NCBI GenBank assembly: GCA_037957365.1
Contig: JARHVA010004902.1
Coordinates: 1,116,001 to 1,180,000, forward strand
Reading direction: 5' to 3'
DNA length: 64,000 nucleotides
DNA from: Torreya grandis
Taxonomy: Eukaryota; Streptophyta; Pinopsida; Cupressales; Taxaceae
Shown: positions 35,614 to 48,684 of the stretch, piece by piece
Layout: each line of letters begins with the position of its first letter
Position numbering within the stretch: the first letter of the stretch is position 1
Position numbers and translations under genes: made by a program
Notes under the pieces: generated by a model
The model's input: the letters and a program-made list of their open reading frames with translations, nothing else
What the model was told of the DNA's origin: nothing
The model's database searches: none

Positions 35614-35618
35614 ATTAA
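35614..35618. repeat. Target-site duplication ATTAA, right copy
   Basis: Matches 29,884-29,888 exactly and directly abuts the 5' LTR. Confidence 0.9.
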
Positions 35619-35884
35619 CCACAAACTTCTCCATTGTTAATGTCAAGATCCTTCCATTACCTATAGGCATGCAATTTAGCCTAAATAGGCCTAGAAGGCC
35701 TAATAGGCTCCTTGACTGATTATTAGCCTCTTGAAGGATTTTCTACCCTTGGAAAACTTTTACAATATTAAGAAAAACCTTTCAAATGTCTTGAGACCCA
35801 ATTCCAGTGGCACTAGCTTCTAGCCACGCGTATATGGTTCACTTGGACTATTAGGCCTCTTAGGCCTTTTAGGCTTCTTAATGG

Positions 35885-38800
35885 CCTGCAAATAGAAAAA
35901 TGGCACTATCAACACATCCATAAGGGTTGATAACATCCAATACCAATTTCTTAGCCTCCCATCTAGACTAGTTAACAAACCCACAATGCATTCCAGGCTC
36001 AAGAATGCCCTTCCCAATATAATAAAGATGTTAATCTTTGACCTAACTTCAGGAATGCATAAAACCAAAATTTTAAGTCATATGAATGAACCATAATATA
36101 ACTCCTATTCATGATAAATCCTTGTAAATTCACTTTCAATATGGTTTATAGTAAATCTGAGAGAAATATGTGGTAGAAGTTACAGTAATGGGTCCTCAAA
36201 TGCAACTTTTTGGTAGTGAGACAATTTATTGACCTCCAACTAGTATTTTTGCCTTTGGGACTGTAGGTGAAAATACATTGCTTAGATCATGTCTATATAA
36301 GGAAATTACATGTGATCCAATTACTATGACATCAAATTCCACCCACAAGTATATTTTCACTATTGTTCAAAAGCATGGAAACACTAACAACAAATATTGT
36401 CAAAGTTGAAGCTATGGTTCAAGAACTGTATTTCCAATGCTTGTTGGCTGAAAATTGGGACTTCCAACACATTTGTAGGGGTAGATAACATCCAGGACCA
36501 GGTCTTTGGCCTCCCATTTGGCCCGATCAACAAACCCACCACATATTTTGGGCTCAAGAATGCCCTTCCCAATACAAGAAAGATGTTGATTTTTAGCCTA
36601 ATTTTAGGCATGCATGAAACTAAAACTATAATTCATATGGATGAATCATAAGATCCCTAATATGAATTAGAAATCCTTATAATTTCACCTCAGATCTAGG
36701 TTGAAGCACCTCTAAGAGCAATCTGTGGTAGAAGTTGAAGCACCTCTAAAATGTAACTTTTTGGCAATGAAGAGACAACTTGTTGACCTCCAACAAGAAT
36801 TTTTGCCTCCAAGACCCGCAGGTAAAAATACATCACTTTGATCACATCTATATAGGCAAATTACATGTTCTCAAATGAACATGACATCTAATTCCACCTG
36901 TAAGTACATTTTCACTGTTGTTTAGGAGCACATAAACACTGACAATAAATGTTGTCAAAGTTGAAGCTATGGTCTGAGAACTCCATTTCCAATGCTTTTT
37001 GGCTAAAAAATGGTACTACCAACATATCTAAATGGGAAAATAACATTAAGTACCAAGTTCTTGGCCTCTCATCTATCCTGGTCGATAAACCCACCATGCA
37101 TTCTAGGCTCAAGAATGTCCTTCCTAATACAAGAAAGATGTTGATTTTTAGCCTAGCTTCAGGCATGCATAAAACCAGAACTGTAAGTCATATGGATGAA
37201 CCGTAAGATCCCTCCTTTACATGGTAAACCCTCTAATTTTACCCTGAATCTAATTTGAATCACCTCTAAGAGCAATCCATGGTAGAAGTTGCAATAATAG
37301 GTCCTAAAATACAACTTTTTGGTAGTGAAGAGATAACTTGTTGACCTCTAACTAGCATTTTTACCTCCTATACCCGCAAGTGAAAATCCATCACTTTGAT
37401 CAAGTCTATATAGGCAAATTACATGTGCTCTAATTATTGTGACATCCAATTCCACCCATAAGTGCATTTTCACTACTATTTAGGAGCACAAAAACACTAA
37501 CAATAAATGTTGTCAAAGTTGAAACTACAGTCTAAGAACTCCATTTTTAGTGCTTGTTGGATTAAAACTATCACTACCAACATGTTCAAAAGGGTGGATA
37601 ACATCCAAGGCTAGGTTTTTGGCCTCTCATCTGGCTCGATTGACAAACCCACCATGCATTCCGGGCTCAAAAATGCCCTTCCCAATATAAAAAAGATGTT
37701 GATTTTTAGCCTAACTTCAAGCATGCATAAAACCAAAACTATAAGTCATATGGATGAACCATAAGATCCTTATTTTGTATGGTAAATCCCTCTAATTAAA
37801 CCCTAGATCTATTTTGAATCACCTCTAAGAGTAATTAGTGGCAGAAGTTGCAATAATGGGTCTTACAATGTAACTTTTTGGTAGTGAAGAGACAACTTGT
37901 TGACCTCTAACTAGCATTTTTGCCTTTGGGACCCATAAGTGCAAATACATCACTTCGATCATGTATATATTGTAAAATTACATGTGCTCAAATGACTATG
38001 ACATCCAATTCCACTTGCAAGTGCATTTTCACTATTGTTCAGGACCACATAAACACTGACAATAAATATTATCAAAGTTTAAGCTACAGTCTATTAACTC
38101 CATTTTTGGTGCTTATTGGTTGAAAAATGGCATTGCCAACATGTTTGAAGTGGCAGATCACATCCAAGACTAGGTTCTTATCCTCCCATCTATCTCGATC
38201 GACAAACCCATCATGCATTTTGAGCTCAAGAATGCCCTTCCCTATACAAGAAAGATGTTGATTTTTGGTCTAACTTCAAGCATGTATAAAACCAAAATTG
38301 TAAGTCATATGGATGAACCATAAGATCCCTCCTATGCATGGTAAATCCCTCTAATTTCACACCATATCTATTCTAAATCACCTCTAAGAGTAATCCATGG
38401 TAGAAGTTTCAATAATAGTTCCTAAAATGCAACTTTTTGGCACTAAAGAGACAACTTGTTGACCTCTAACTAGAATTTTTGCCTCTAGAACCCACAGGTG
38501 CAAATCCATCACTTCGAGCACATCTATATAGACAAATTACACATGCTATAATGACTTTGACATCCATTTCCACCTGTAATTGCATTGTCACTACTATTCA
38601 GGAGCATGGAAATGCTGACAACAAATATTGTCAAAGTTGAAGCTACAGTCCAAGAACTCCATTTTCGATGCTTGTTGGCTAAAAAGTGGCACTACCAACA
38701 CATCCATAGGGTCAGATAACATCTAGTACCAGGTTCTTGGCCTCCCATATGTCCCGATCGATAAACCCACCACTCATTCCAGGCTCAAGAATGCCCTTCC

Positions 38801-39160
38801 CAATACAAGAAAGATGTTGATTTTTAGCCTAACTTTAAGCATGTATAAAAACAAAGCTATAAGTCATATAGATGAATCATAAGATCCCTCCTATGTATGG
38901 TAAATCCCTCTAATTTTACTTTAAATATATTTTGAATCACCTCTAAGAGCAATCTATGGCATAATTTGAAATTACAGGTCCTAAAATGCAACTTTTTGGC
39001 AGTGAAAAGACAACTTGTTGACCTCCATCTACCATTTTTTCCTCTGAGACTTGCAGTGTAAATCCATCACTTAGAGCACATCTATATAGGTAAATTATAA
39101 ATGTTCTAATGACTATGACATCCAATTCCACTTGCAAGTGCATTTTCACTACTATTCAGG
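35885..39160. repeat. Tandem array of ~557-bp units, about 5.9 copies
   Basis: The landmark AAGAATGCCC and its variants occur at 36,001, 36,556, 37,111, 37,669, 38,228 and 38,787, giving steps of 555, 555, 558, 559 and 559 bp. Between landmarks the order of words is the same in each unit (AAAGATGTTGATTTTTAGCC, TCATATGGATGAACC, TTGTTGACCTC, CATTTTCACTA, TCAAAGTTGAAGC). Units are diverged from one another by scattered substitutions. The first unit is partial and the array ends abruptly at 39,160 after CTATTCAGG. On the - strand several units keep a 75-84 codon open frame (for example 36,384-36,611 and 36,912-37,166) with a shared LKINIFLVLGRAFLS core. Confidence 0.93.
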
Positions 39161-39700
39161 TATGTCATACCAATGAAAATATGCAAATCAATGAAAAGTG
39201 TGTTTGTTTTGTGTGTAACATTGGTATGTAATAACATTTGATGTAATTTAAATGCATTTGGTTTAGTTAAAATCCATGTAGATCATTCTAAACAAGGATG
39301 TTTATGTGTTTGGAAGGCTAAAAGGAGAAAGAGACTTGTCATGAGCAATTGTTTACGAGCATAGAAACACCAAGTACTTTTAGTAAGCTTCTCTTAGCTT
39401 CAAGAATACGAAATTCTTTACTAACAGTGCTAACCACATGAAGGTGGAAGCTTTTTTAGCACCACTAACCAACAAAAAAATGTTAGTTAGTAATTAAAGA
39501 TGAAATTTATGCATGTACTACCTACAAAATCAAAAACATTTGGTAAAATTGATTACATCTACATTTTACAAGTCAATATACATGTGTATTTCAATCCAAC
39601 AAACCACTTGGATTTGTTCTAATATTGATAGTATCAAGAATAGCTTCATGGTCTGACTCGTGAACTTTCCATATATTCATATTATTGGTCTCCTATGATA
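39161..39700. other. No recognised gene
   Basis: AT-rich interval between the tandem array and the last recognisable exon of the transposase-like gene. Confidence 0.4.
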
Positions 39701-42486
39701 TTCTTGCAATTGAATATTCGTTGTAAGAACCAAATCTGAATAGTGTAGTATCTTGCTGTGCATTTTAAAGTCATACATTTGAATTTTTTATAGGATATTG
39801 TCAAGCCAACTTCCAGTGACTACCACAGACCCAGTGGGATAATCATGTTTTCTCCATCTATGACTGGGAAAGTCAAATTTTTATTTGCATCTACACACTG
39901 ACATAAGTAATAATATGTTCCCTATTCATTGTCCTCATCTACAATAACTACAAAAACATGGCCTGCATCACAAAAAACAATTTTTAATGACACTATGAAG
40001 ATATTTAATGAGAATAAATAGTATATAAAGATTAATCTTCTACCTAGCTACACTAGATTAGATATATGGTCAAATTCATGTGACGATGTCATATTTATAA
40101 GTTGCAATGCTAGTGGAACCTGATATATGTTGATTGGAATTAGAGTTTGAAACTCGAGTCATCCACCCACTCACACTCATTCCAAATAAATTCCATGTAT
40201 GCAGAACAAAATCATGCTAAGTATCATGTATGAATAGTCCAAGAAATTCCATTTGAGCTAGGAAATGAGTGGAGCTCACTTGAACCTGTTAGAGTCATAC
40301 AATCCTCATAGTTTGCCAAGTCTTTTTCCTTCATTAACCAAAAATGTCTACGAATAGTAGAATTTGTTTGAGCACCATGACATATGTTCTCATCACACCA
40401 TTCAAACATAGTTTTTGCATCAATCAAATTAACAACATGGTCAAATTTTAACTCCTCCCTCGCAACAACTCTTTTTCCATGGCCAGCCTTAGTGAAACTC
40501 CAAATATATTTTACACTAGTGGTAATGTGCATCCTTCTCAACCAATAAAAACATCCATGCATTCTTGAATTATGATGTGTTAAAACTTCTCAAAACAACC
40601 TTGTACATACTCTACATAATGTGATCGATAATCACTGATATAAAAATGGTACTCCCTTAATATTTTTTAATCTTCCTCTATACTATCAAGTGCATGCATG
40701 AATGTTGTATGCACAAATATGGTAACTTATGTTCAGTTGTAATACTATGATTGAATTTCTATTTGTGGTTTGAATGTGTAATGTTTAGCAAAGTCGACTA
40801 CTAAAATAATAGAATCAAGTGAGAATGTGTCATTGCTTAGATTTAAATGTTCATCCAACCACTTATCCCTATGTGTGTGCCTTGCATACTCATAAACAAT
40901 TTTCTCCATCAATTTGACCATAAATTCTGGAACAAGTATGTTTTAATTGATAAGTCATAGGTTTGTATTTTCTCAAACCAACTAATTCATGTCCAATTGC
41001 ACTTGTACACACCTCATGGATACATTTTTTTAATTTTGGCAATCCACCGCAAATGCTGCAATTTCCATCTAAACATGATTTCTTATAAAAGAACTATCCA
41101 TCTGGTCTTTCACAAAAAATACTTGGAATAAATTCCTTAGTTGATTTTGGTGGAACTTATACACCACACTCCTACAAAATGTTGTTAGTATGCAAAGTAC
41201 AATGAATATAGTGAAAAACATCATAGTGCATTGAAAATTCAACATGTTGCCTACAGTAACAAATGATGCGTGTGTGATTTATTTTTACATAAAAAGGTTT
41301 GGCCATCTTAAAAAATCTTTGACTAATATCAATGTGTGGATGTTTTTCCAAAAACTTAAAGTACAATTGCGTTTGAGTCATATCCAAGAAATATTTTAGT
41401 TGTGGTTCATGATTACGAGAACTAACTCTACTTTTCACTACATCTCTTGCATTGGGTAAAACCCTTGTATTTTTTTTCCAAAATTATGCAAATAAGTCTT
41501 TCAAATCATCAGCTATAGCCTTGTCCTTTTGTGGAATTCTACCAAAGAATGCCCATAGCTCTTTGGTATTGGGTTCATTAAGTCTTTCACATCTTGAAAT
41601 TGATTTCATTAATGTTTTTCTATTTATATCAAGTGTTCATCCTATTTTTGAAATCAATCATTTTATCCCTATTTCATCACTTATTGCATAGGTTGTCATT
41701 ATACACTAGGCAACATTACAATCTTTATTGAGTGATCTCAGGCCTACAGTATGATATGCATCATGTAGATTTTCAACAATTGCATCATTTTCATCATCCA
41801 TGTTAGATGTTCTTAGTCCTAATGTGTACATTTTAGGTCTCGTCTTAACCAATTTCATCAACAAAAAAAATAATTGACATCGTTAACTATAATAATCTAA
41901 TCTATGAAAGAAACAATCCCAAATTTCTTGAGCCAGTCCTCTTGAATGGTAGTCAGACATTTTGTTATGCATTGTTTTCAAAGTATTTTCATCGACTTCA
42001 ATTAAGTACTTGTCTTTTCTACGCATAATTCTTGGAGGTGGTGTTATTGGTGGAATCTGTTCAGAGGGTGTTTCAAAATCATTATATGTTTCCATGAAAT
42101 TTTCTTCATTGTTTGTTTCTTCATTATATGTTTCCATGAAATTTTCGTCATTGTTAATTCATCATTATTTGTGTTCATTAAATTTTATTCATTATTGGTG
42201 GGTAAAGTATCATGCACAGACTCTTCATCAACAAAATCAAAAACTTTAAACTTAGAATGTGAATTTCCAACTTTATATAATTTATTATTGTCAATTTCAT
42301 CATAATTCAATTCATTATTGTAATTGCCTCATTATCTAAGGCATTTGGCTCATCAGGGTTAGTGTTTGTACCTTGTCTGGAAAGAAATGCTTGCATTTGT
42401 ACCTTTTTTTCTCTCAACTCTTCTAATTACTCCATTGTTTTGTTATTCAACTTCATCCTCTTCTTTGAATGTGAACCAGAGCCCAT
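39700..42486 (-). pseudogene. Decayed transposase-like gene of unnamed family, at least two exons
   Basis: I place the start at the ATG at 42,486 (MGSGSHSKKRMKLNN). Going down the - strand, with stops and frameshifts, there are: an acidic/Asn-rich N-terminus with a 42-bp internal repeat (about 42,085-42,170); LIEVDENTLKTMHNKMSDYH; WAFFGRIPQKDKAI; a clean stretch (41,438-41,172) with FFKMAKPFYVK and CYCRQHVEFSMHYDV; GNCSICGG (about 41,050); LVVDFAKHYTFKPQIEIQS (about 40,750-40,800, acid at 40,793-40,795); YISDYRSHYVEYVQGCF (about 40,590-40,645, acid at 40,631-40,633); and an open stretch at 40,562-40,224. After a likely intron, an exon from about 39,975 reads HVFVVIVDEDNE, FPVIDGENMIIPLGSVVV and TGSWLD. 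The acid-containing blocks and paired Cys motifs suggest a DDE-type transposase with a zinc-binding part. The family is not one I can name. Confidence 0.55.
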
Positions 42487-42654
42487 TTTGACAAAAGCAC
42501 CCAAAAAAGTACTTCAAAATGTGGGGTCCAAAAAAATACTGTAAAATGTATGTAGATAACTTGTAGAGTGTGCAGGGAATGTCTGTGGGGATAGCAATCT
42601 CGATTTGGGGAAAAAATAGACATTGAAAAGTAAGTTTTTGTCTATACTTCAAGG

Positions 42655-42725
42655 AATGTGTACTTATTATAGAAATGCTTACGCGTTACTATAACGCATA
42701 CGTGTTCTTTGAAGTATAGGCATAT
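42655..42725 (-). promoter_or_regulatory. ACGCATACG-type repeats upstream of the transposase-like gene
   Basis: On the - strand this reads CGTATGCGTTATAGTAACGC, followed by GTAAGCATTTCTATAAT. The block at 20,560-20,600 on the + strand reads TGTATGCATTATAGTAACAC, then ATACGCATTCCTATAAT. The shared order and spacing imply common descent. It lies about 170 bp upstream of the proposed start codon, so it is a promoter or subterminal region of the same transposon family. Confidence 0.5.
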
Positions 42726-42744
42726 ACTATATAAACAAGTAAAA

Positions 42745-43160
42745 AGGCTCATATTCAATGCATAAATCCCCTATAATACTATAATATGATGCAATAAGAC
42801 TCAACAAGACTATAATATAATGCATAAATCCCTAATATGATCCAATAAGATTATCATATATTGTAATAAGGCTATCATATGATGTAATAAGGCTCAATAT
42901 GATGTAATAAGGCTCAATATAATGTAATAAGACTATCATACGATTCAATAAGACTATCATATAATGCAATAAGACTATCATATGATGCAATAAATCCCTA
43001 ATATGATGTAATAAGGTTATCATATGATGCAATAAGGCTCAATATGATGCATAAATCCACAATATGATGTATAAATCTCCAATATGATGCAATAAGACTA
43101 TTGATAAGACTATAAAGCAATAAGACTATCATATGATGCAATAAGGCTCAATATGTAAGG
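42745..43160. repeat. ~20-bp satellite array
   Basis: Units close to CAATAAGRCTATCATATGATG (with a shorter variant AAGGCTCAATATGATG and a variant with AAATCCCTAATATGATG) repeat about 20 times with spacing of 17-22 bp. The - strand open frame at 42,832-43,032 is only a reading of this repeat. Confidence 0.92.
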
Positions 43161-43899
43161 AAAAATGAGCTAATTTTACCCCAAATCCCATCAGAGGTCC
43201 TTGCAAAACTAGGTGATTAATGGGTTCACAAATTGGCACTAATCACATTCATGAATTTATGCATTTATGATGAAATCAAGGAAATTAGGGGTTATGTTTG
43301 TTATAAAATTAGGATTTAGGGTTAGGGGTTTAGTGTAATGGGTTTGTACATGTGTATATGTCATGAAATTAGGGTTTAGGGGAACCGTACATGTTCAAGT
43401 GATAAAATAAGGGTTTACGGTCAACATGTCATGAAACGTGAGCTAATTTAGCCCCTTTAATCACATCATAGACTCCAATTTAGGTTCAATGGGTTCAAAT
43501 TGGCCACATTTGCATTCATATTTGCATTTCTAATTAAATTAGGTTCAATAAAGCCATATATGTTACATAGATTATACAATCGACTAGGCCATTAATTTGG
43601 TTTAGGGGCTCAATTTTGCCCAAATCACATCCTTAATTGTACCAATTGAATAATTGGTTCAATTCATGATAGAATCAAACTTAATTTTGTTCCAACTCAT
43701 ATATCATGCTCTTCTAGTTACATCAAGAAGGGGTTCAAATTGACCTCCCATGCCTCCTAGATTGAATGAATCAACTCTTTGTTTCATTGTATATATGCAT
43801 GATGACATTCTAGGGTTAATTTCACTCCAAATCACATCATGTATATAATTTAAAATAAGTTCATACATGGCTTATTTTGGTCCCCTAATTGCCCTTGTA
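43161..43899. other. No recognised gene
   Basis: Contains GGGTTTAGGG-like words near 43,310-43,380 but no array; otherwise AT-rich. Confidence 0.4.
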
Positions 43900-44395
43900 A
43901 TTGAACCTTATTGTGCCACGTGTATACCTCGTACACTTGAAAGTGTTAAAGCTATCAAAGATACATTAGGTCTTTGAAGTTTTAGAGTTGACAATGCCCC
44001 AGGAGGCCAAATCCAATTACATATCACCATGTGTACCTCATACATGCTTGAAAGTGTTAGCACTGTTAGAGGTGTCAGGTCCTATAAGCGTTAAAGAGTT
44101 ATCAGAGCCCTGTGAGGCCTGATCCAATTAGATATCACCATGTGTATCTTATACAAACATATAAGTGTTAGAGATATAACTATCGAGTCCTCAAAACATC
44201 AAATTTGTTAGAGCCTTGGGATGCCTAATCCAATCAAAGATTTCCACATGCAGGGTTATTACACCTAGAGAAGTGTTAGAGTTGTCAAATATGTACATAC
44301 ATTCTAGATCCCAAAAGCATTAGAGATGTTAGTGCCTTGGGAGTCCTGATCCAATTAGAGATGGCCACATGTACTTTTGTACACCAATTGGTCGA
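43900..44395. repeat. Degenerate 100-120-bp tandem repeat, about four units
   Basis: TGATCCAATTA-type words at about 44,013, 44,114, 44,230 and 44,351 are each followed by CACCATGTGTA or CCACATG, then AAGTGTTAGAG and GTTAGAGCC. Spacing is 101-121 bp and units are strongly diverged. Confidence 0.7.
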
Positions 44396-44410
44396 TTCGA
44401 ATAGATAAGA

Positions 44411-45072
44411 CTGATAGGCTAGGCCTGGCCCCATTCTGTCAAGTCATCAAAAGTACTCAATGATCCCATCAGCAATAAGAAACACTTGGAAAAATATGAA
44501 CACATCTTAGATGCCATGAGGGATAAATATAGGCATGTGCACGTTGTGTAATCTGTACATGTATTATCTCACATAAGTGGAGCTCATGATCTTTGACACC
44601 TAGACAGGTCCCGTCACCTCTAACCAATTGAACAAAGGCCTATTCACAAATATTGTACATACATATAAGCCAAAAATGTTTGAATAATGACATCAATCCC
44701 ATCAATTCATGTCTAGTAAATAATTCACATGGTGTGAGACTCTGATAGGCTGGGCCTGGCCCCACTATGTCAAGTCATCAAAAGTACTCAATGATCCCAT
44801 CAGTAATAAGAAACACTTGGAAAAATATGAACACATCTCAGATGTCATAAGGGCCAAATCTAGGCATGTGCATGTTATACTCTCTACATTTATTAGTTCA
44901 CATGAGTGGAACTCGTGATCTTTGACACCTAGATAGGTCCCATCACCTCCAACCAATCCAACTAAGGCCTATTCACAAATTTATCATACATACATATAAG
45001 CCAAAAAAGTTTAAAGATTGACATCGATCCCATCAACTCATGTCTAGTAAATAATTCAAATGATGTGAGCCT
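44411..45072. repeat. 331-bp tandem duplication
   Basis: CTGATAGGCT at 44,411 recurs at 44,742. The two copies match closely throughout, including GTCAAGTCATCAAAAGTAC, TTTGACACCTAGA and CATGTCTAGTAAATAATTCA. Confidence 0.92.
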
Positions 45073-46629
45073 CTGACTTCCCATTACTATACAAAAATTG
45101 TCATGTAAAGCCCTTTAAGGTCCCATTCAAATTGAGCGAGCATCGAACGTTATCAATTTTCTATGTGTGTATTCAAATTATTTAGATCCCTTTACCTTGA
45201 ATTGCCTCTAGATCCCAAAGTAAATTCATACTAAGTCATACATGTGCAAGAGAGAACATAATTTAGAAATGGACTCCTCAACCTCAAATCCCAAGTCGGA
45301 GCAAGAATTTTGAGATATGTATAAAATATATAATCTTGAAACCTTCAGTGAGGGGGTGCACACTGGTATTTAATTTTGATCAACCATCTATATGATGTGA
45401 GCAACATCATTCATGTGAACAATTATTGGGTCCCTCTGCTCATCATCATCCTTGAGAGGAAGCATGTCTCAGATTTAGGGGACATTGTCACCTTTAATGT
45501 ATTTTGAATAAGCTCAATAGAGTTTGAGCTGGGGTAACGTATACATATGTTGTACTTGGTCAATGTAAGATCTATGCCACCCTATATTCCTAAAGCATAG
45601 CTATCCCTTAATGGTTTCGAACAAGGTCCCTAGTGCATTTAGATATTTTCTAAGCTATACATTCATCACTACAGGCACAACATCTTAAAACCACATCATC
45701 ACTAATGGATACATGTGACCATTTCAATTTTATTGAGCTCAAAACCACATCTTATACAAAACAAAACACGTACCCAAAGACCAAAATATTTAATAAAAAT
45801 TCATACCTTGTACCCATCATCTTACTTTCCTATCTTACTATCCCAATTACATAGTAAGGTATAGAACTATATAGTATTGATAAGCACCAAGAATTGTCTA
45901 GCTTGTTTTTGAGCTTGCAATTGATGTATCCATGGTGCGGCTAGGACTAGTCCCATGTCAAAGACACGCTCTTGATATGAGGTGGGAATGGATGGAGTGG
46001 TTGATGGTTGTCCCATGTGTGATGGAGGGATAGATGAAGGATGTGCACAGAATGGAGGATTCACCATATTTTCACAAGAGACCTTAATTTTAGGCAAAAT
46101 TTGAACAATGTATTTGAATACAATAGGGGAATCTTGAATAATTGTAACAATAGAAGACTCTTGTTAGACTTTAAACTGGGACCTCAAAATGCACCTATTG
46201 AATTAGATGCACTGAGTGACCTTGGAGGAAACTTAAGGAACTTTATTCATCACATTTTAGGAATGTTTTTGGGATAATCCAAGGCATGATTCATAGGTAT
46301 TGGGCTCCATTAGATAGAATTCTCAAAATAGATATCCAAGAGATGCGATGTTACACCAAGGGCTCAATTCTTATGTCTACTTACACAAGATTATCTATAC
46401 TACATAGTCCAATTCAACAAGTTTGCCACTTAAACAAATTAGTTAAAAATTTATAAATAAAGGGGTATGGTCAAAGCTATGAAAGAATCAATAAAAGGGT
46501 AAGATAGGATTTTAGGCAAGTAGGATAATATCAATAAAAAACACAAAATTTAAGGGCAAATAGGATTTTAGGTAAGTAAGGTAGTAAGGTATATCCTTGC
46601 CCTACTATAAGAAACATGAAATTTGTTCT
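45073..46629. other. No recognised gene
   Basis: Short frames at 45,867-46,097 (-) and 46,041-46,277 (+) overlap each other and carry no recognisable motif. Confidence 0.35.
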
Positions 46630-46700
46630 TTTGGTGTTATTTCAAAACAACATGTATGTGTTATATAATGTGTAAGTGTTATTTAATGCGTATACGTTGT
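46630..46700 (+). repeat. Third copy of the ATGCGTATACG / TGTGTTATA-type block
   Basis: Reads CATGTATGTGTTATATAATG, then TGTAAGTGTTATTTAATGCG. This resembles the blocks at 20.56 kb and 42.69 kb in word order and spacing, but more weakly. No transposase frame follows. Confidence 0.3.
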
Positions 46701-48684
46701 TTGAATTTGAATTCAAAACTGAGCCTCTAGGCTCAGAAATGGCTTGTATTTATGAGCCAAAGGCTTGTGACTGTGCATCTACAGCCAAGACTGAGAGTTT
46801 TGACAAAAAACCAACAAATTTCAATTTTAATTTCCAAATACACTATGGATTTCAACATCAAAATTTAAAAAATTATTACTGTCATGACGAGCACGCTGTC
46901 CTCTTTCCAAATATATAATTTTTATAATTTTAAGCTATTTTGAGGGTTCAAACTATATTTATTTCTAACTACACCTTTTTTAGGCCACTACATGCCACAC
47001 ATATACATGCTTATTCATGTTTATGTAATTTGTTTTTCGTTGATCCAAGTGCAAAACAAATTATATGGTAACAAACTAGGCTTAATTCTACACACATTCA
47101 AAAAAAATCATTTTTTTTGAGGTAGTTAGGAGGGGCCGCACGACTGGCTATCCATTTCTTTCTTGGTTTTCAGGGTCTACTTAATTGAAAAATTAATAAA
47201 AATATATATATTCATTAAAAAAAATTAACACACTAGAAGATCTTATCTAAATATTCACCAAAGGGTTTCAAACAATATGTAACAATGCTCAAAAAATGGT
47301 GAGCTGCACGGCGATCTATCTACTATGTTTTCTTGGAAAAAATAGGAGGTCCTCTTAAACTTTTAGATGTTTGACCTATTTATACTTAACCATTTATCAA
47401 AAAAAATAGTTTTTTGGAAACTAAATTCAAAACACTATAATTCATATTTTATACCATCTTCAAATTTTGAGTGTAGCTATCTCAAATTATCTATAGAAGT
47501 TTAAATTTATGAAATTTTAGAAAAATCATGTCCACGGGTAGGCCTTTTTTTGTCCCCCAAATGTGTGCACTTACCCTTACCTTAATTCAATAGTATTTCA
47601 TCTATAAAAAAAAGGGTAAAACACCTCTTGTAGCAGATCATATCCAAGCAACTATGCCTACTTCAATTTCACCACAATGTATTCTAACTTGTAGTCATGT
47701 TTTTTAAGAGGTTACAATGGCTCTTCGAGCCCACTCTTATCATATTTCTCTTTGGGATGTTGATATAGGCTACATCACCACTCGTGACTATGTTTTTGAT
47801 ACTTCTAGAGATGTATTTTACTCCCTTCTTTCAAGTTATGACATTATAGATGCAATTATTCACTAGCCATGCTAGCCTATCTATTGCACTTGATTGATAT
47901 ATCATTATTGTAGTATCATTTAATTTTTGCATTTTACGTTTTGTGTCATGCCTTTCATGTGCCCTCCTCCCTCGATTTTGTTCCATGCCTCATCTATCTT
48001 CTAGTTCTGACATCTTGGGCTTGCCTTTCATTTGTATTGTCCCTCTTCTAACCCTTAGTTTATGTTGCTTGTTATGTTAGCCTTTGACCCTTGATTATTG
48101 ATCCCATTCCAAACATGTGAAAATTTCTCGACAATGAAAATACATATTGAGACCTTCCATCCTAGTGTGCATGAAATTCTGAGGGAAGTTTTAAGTTGTT
48201 TAGAAGCCTCTTCTTATTATTTCTTCTCGATTTTTACCACTTGGTTTGATTGATTGCCTTACCTTTTATCCATTCGGATTGTATTCTTGCATAATTGAGC
48301 TACCTTTTATTTTTATTATGTGCACTCCTTGGATTTCTCTTTACATGATCTAACTATTTCTTATTACAAGAATACAAAATGTAAAAATATTAGAAAAATA
48401 AAAATAAAAATTTGTTTTATTGACGGATATGTATCATACTTATATGCCTATGCTAGAGGTTTTGCATATGCATGTCTACACACGTACTTCTCATGGTATT
48501 ATTTTAGTGGGTGATATGAGGATATACATGTTTCATATGATCATGTAATTTTATATGTTTTGTAGCTACCTTCATGCCCACAACCCCAAGGGGCATAATC
48601 ACATTGGTAGTATGCCTTACATTAGGGGCGTCTTCTTACGGTGGATTTATGGTGATATATTTATCACGTTCTATTTATCATATA
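46701..48684. other. No recognised gene
   Basis: AT-rich, short frames only. Confidence 0.4.

Noticed and set aside
42832..43032. 66-codon - strand frame rich in His, Met, Leu and Ile
   Set aside because: A direct translation of the 20-bp satellite.
43300..43390. GGGTTTAGGG-like words suggesting interstitial telomere repeats
   Set aside because: Only two or three irregular words, no tandem run of TTTAGGG.
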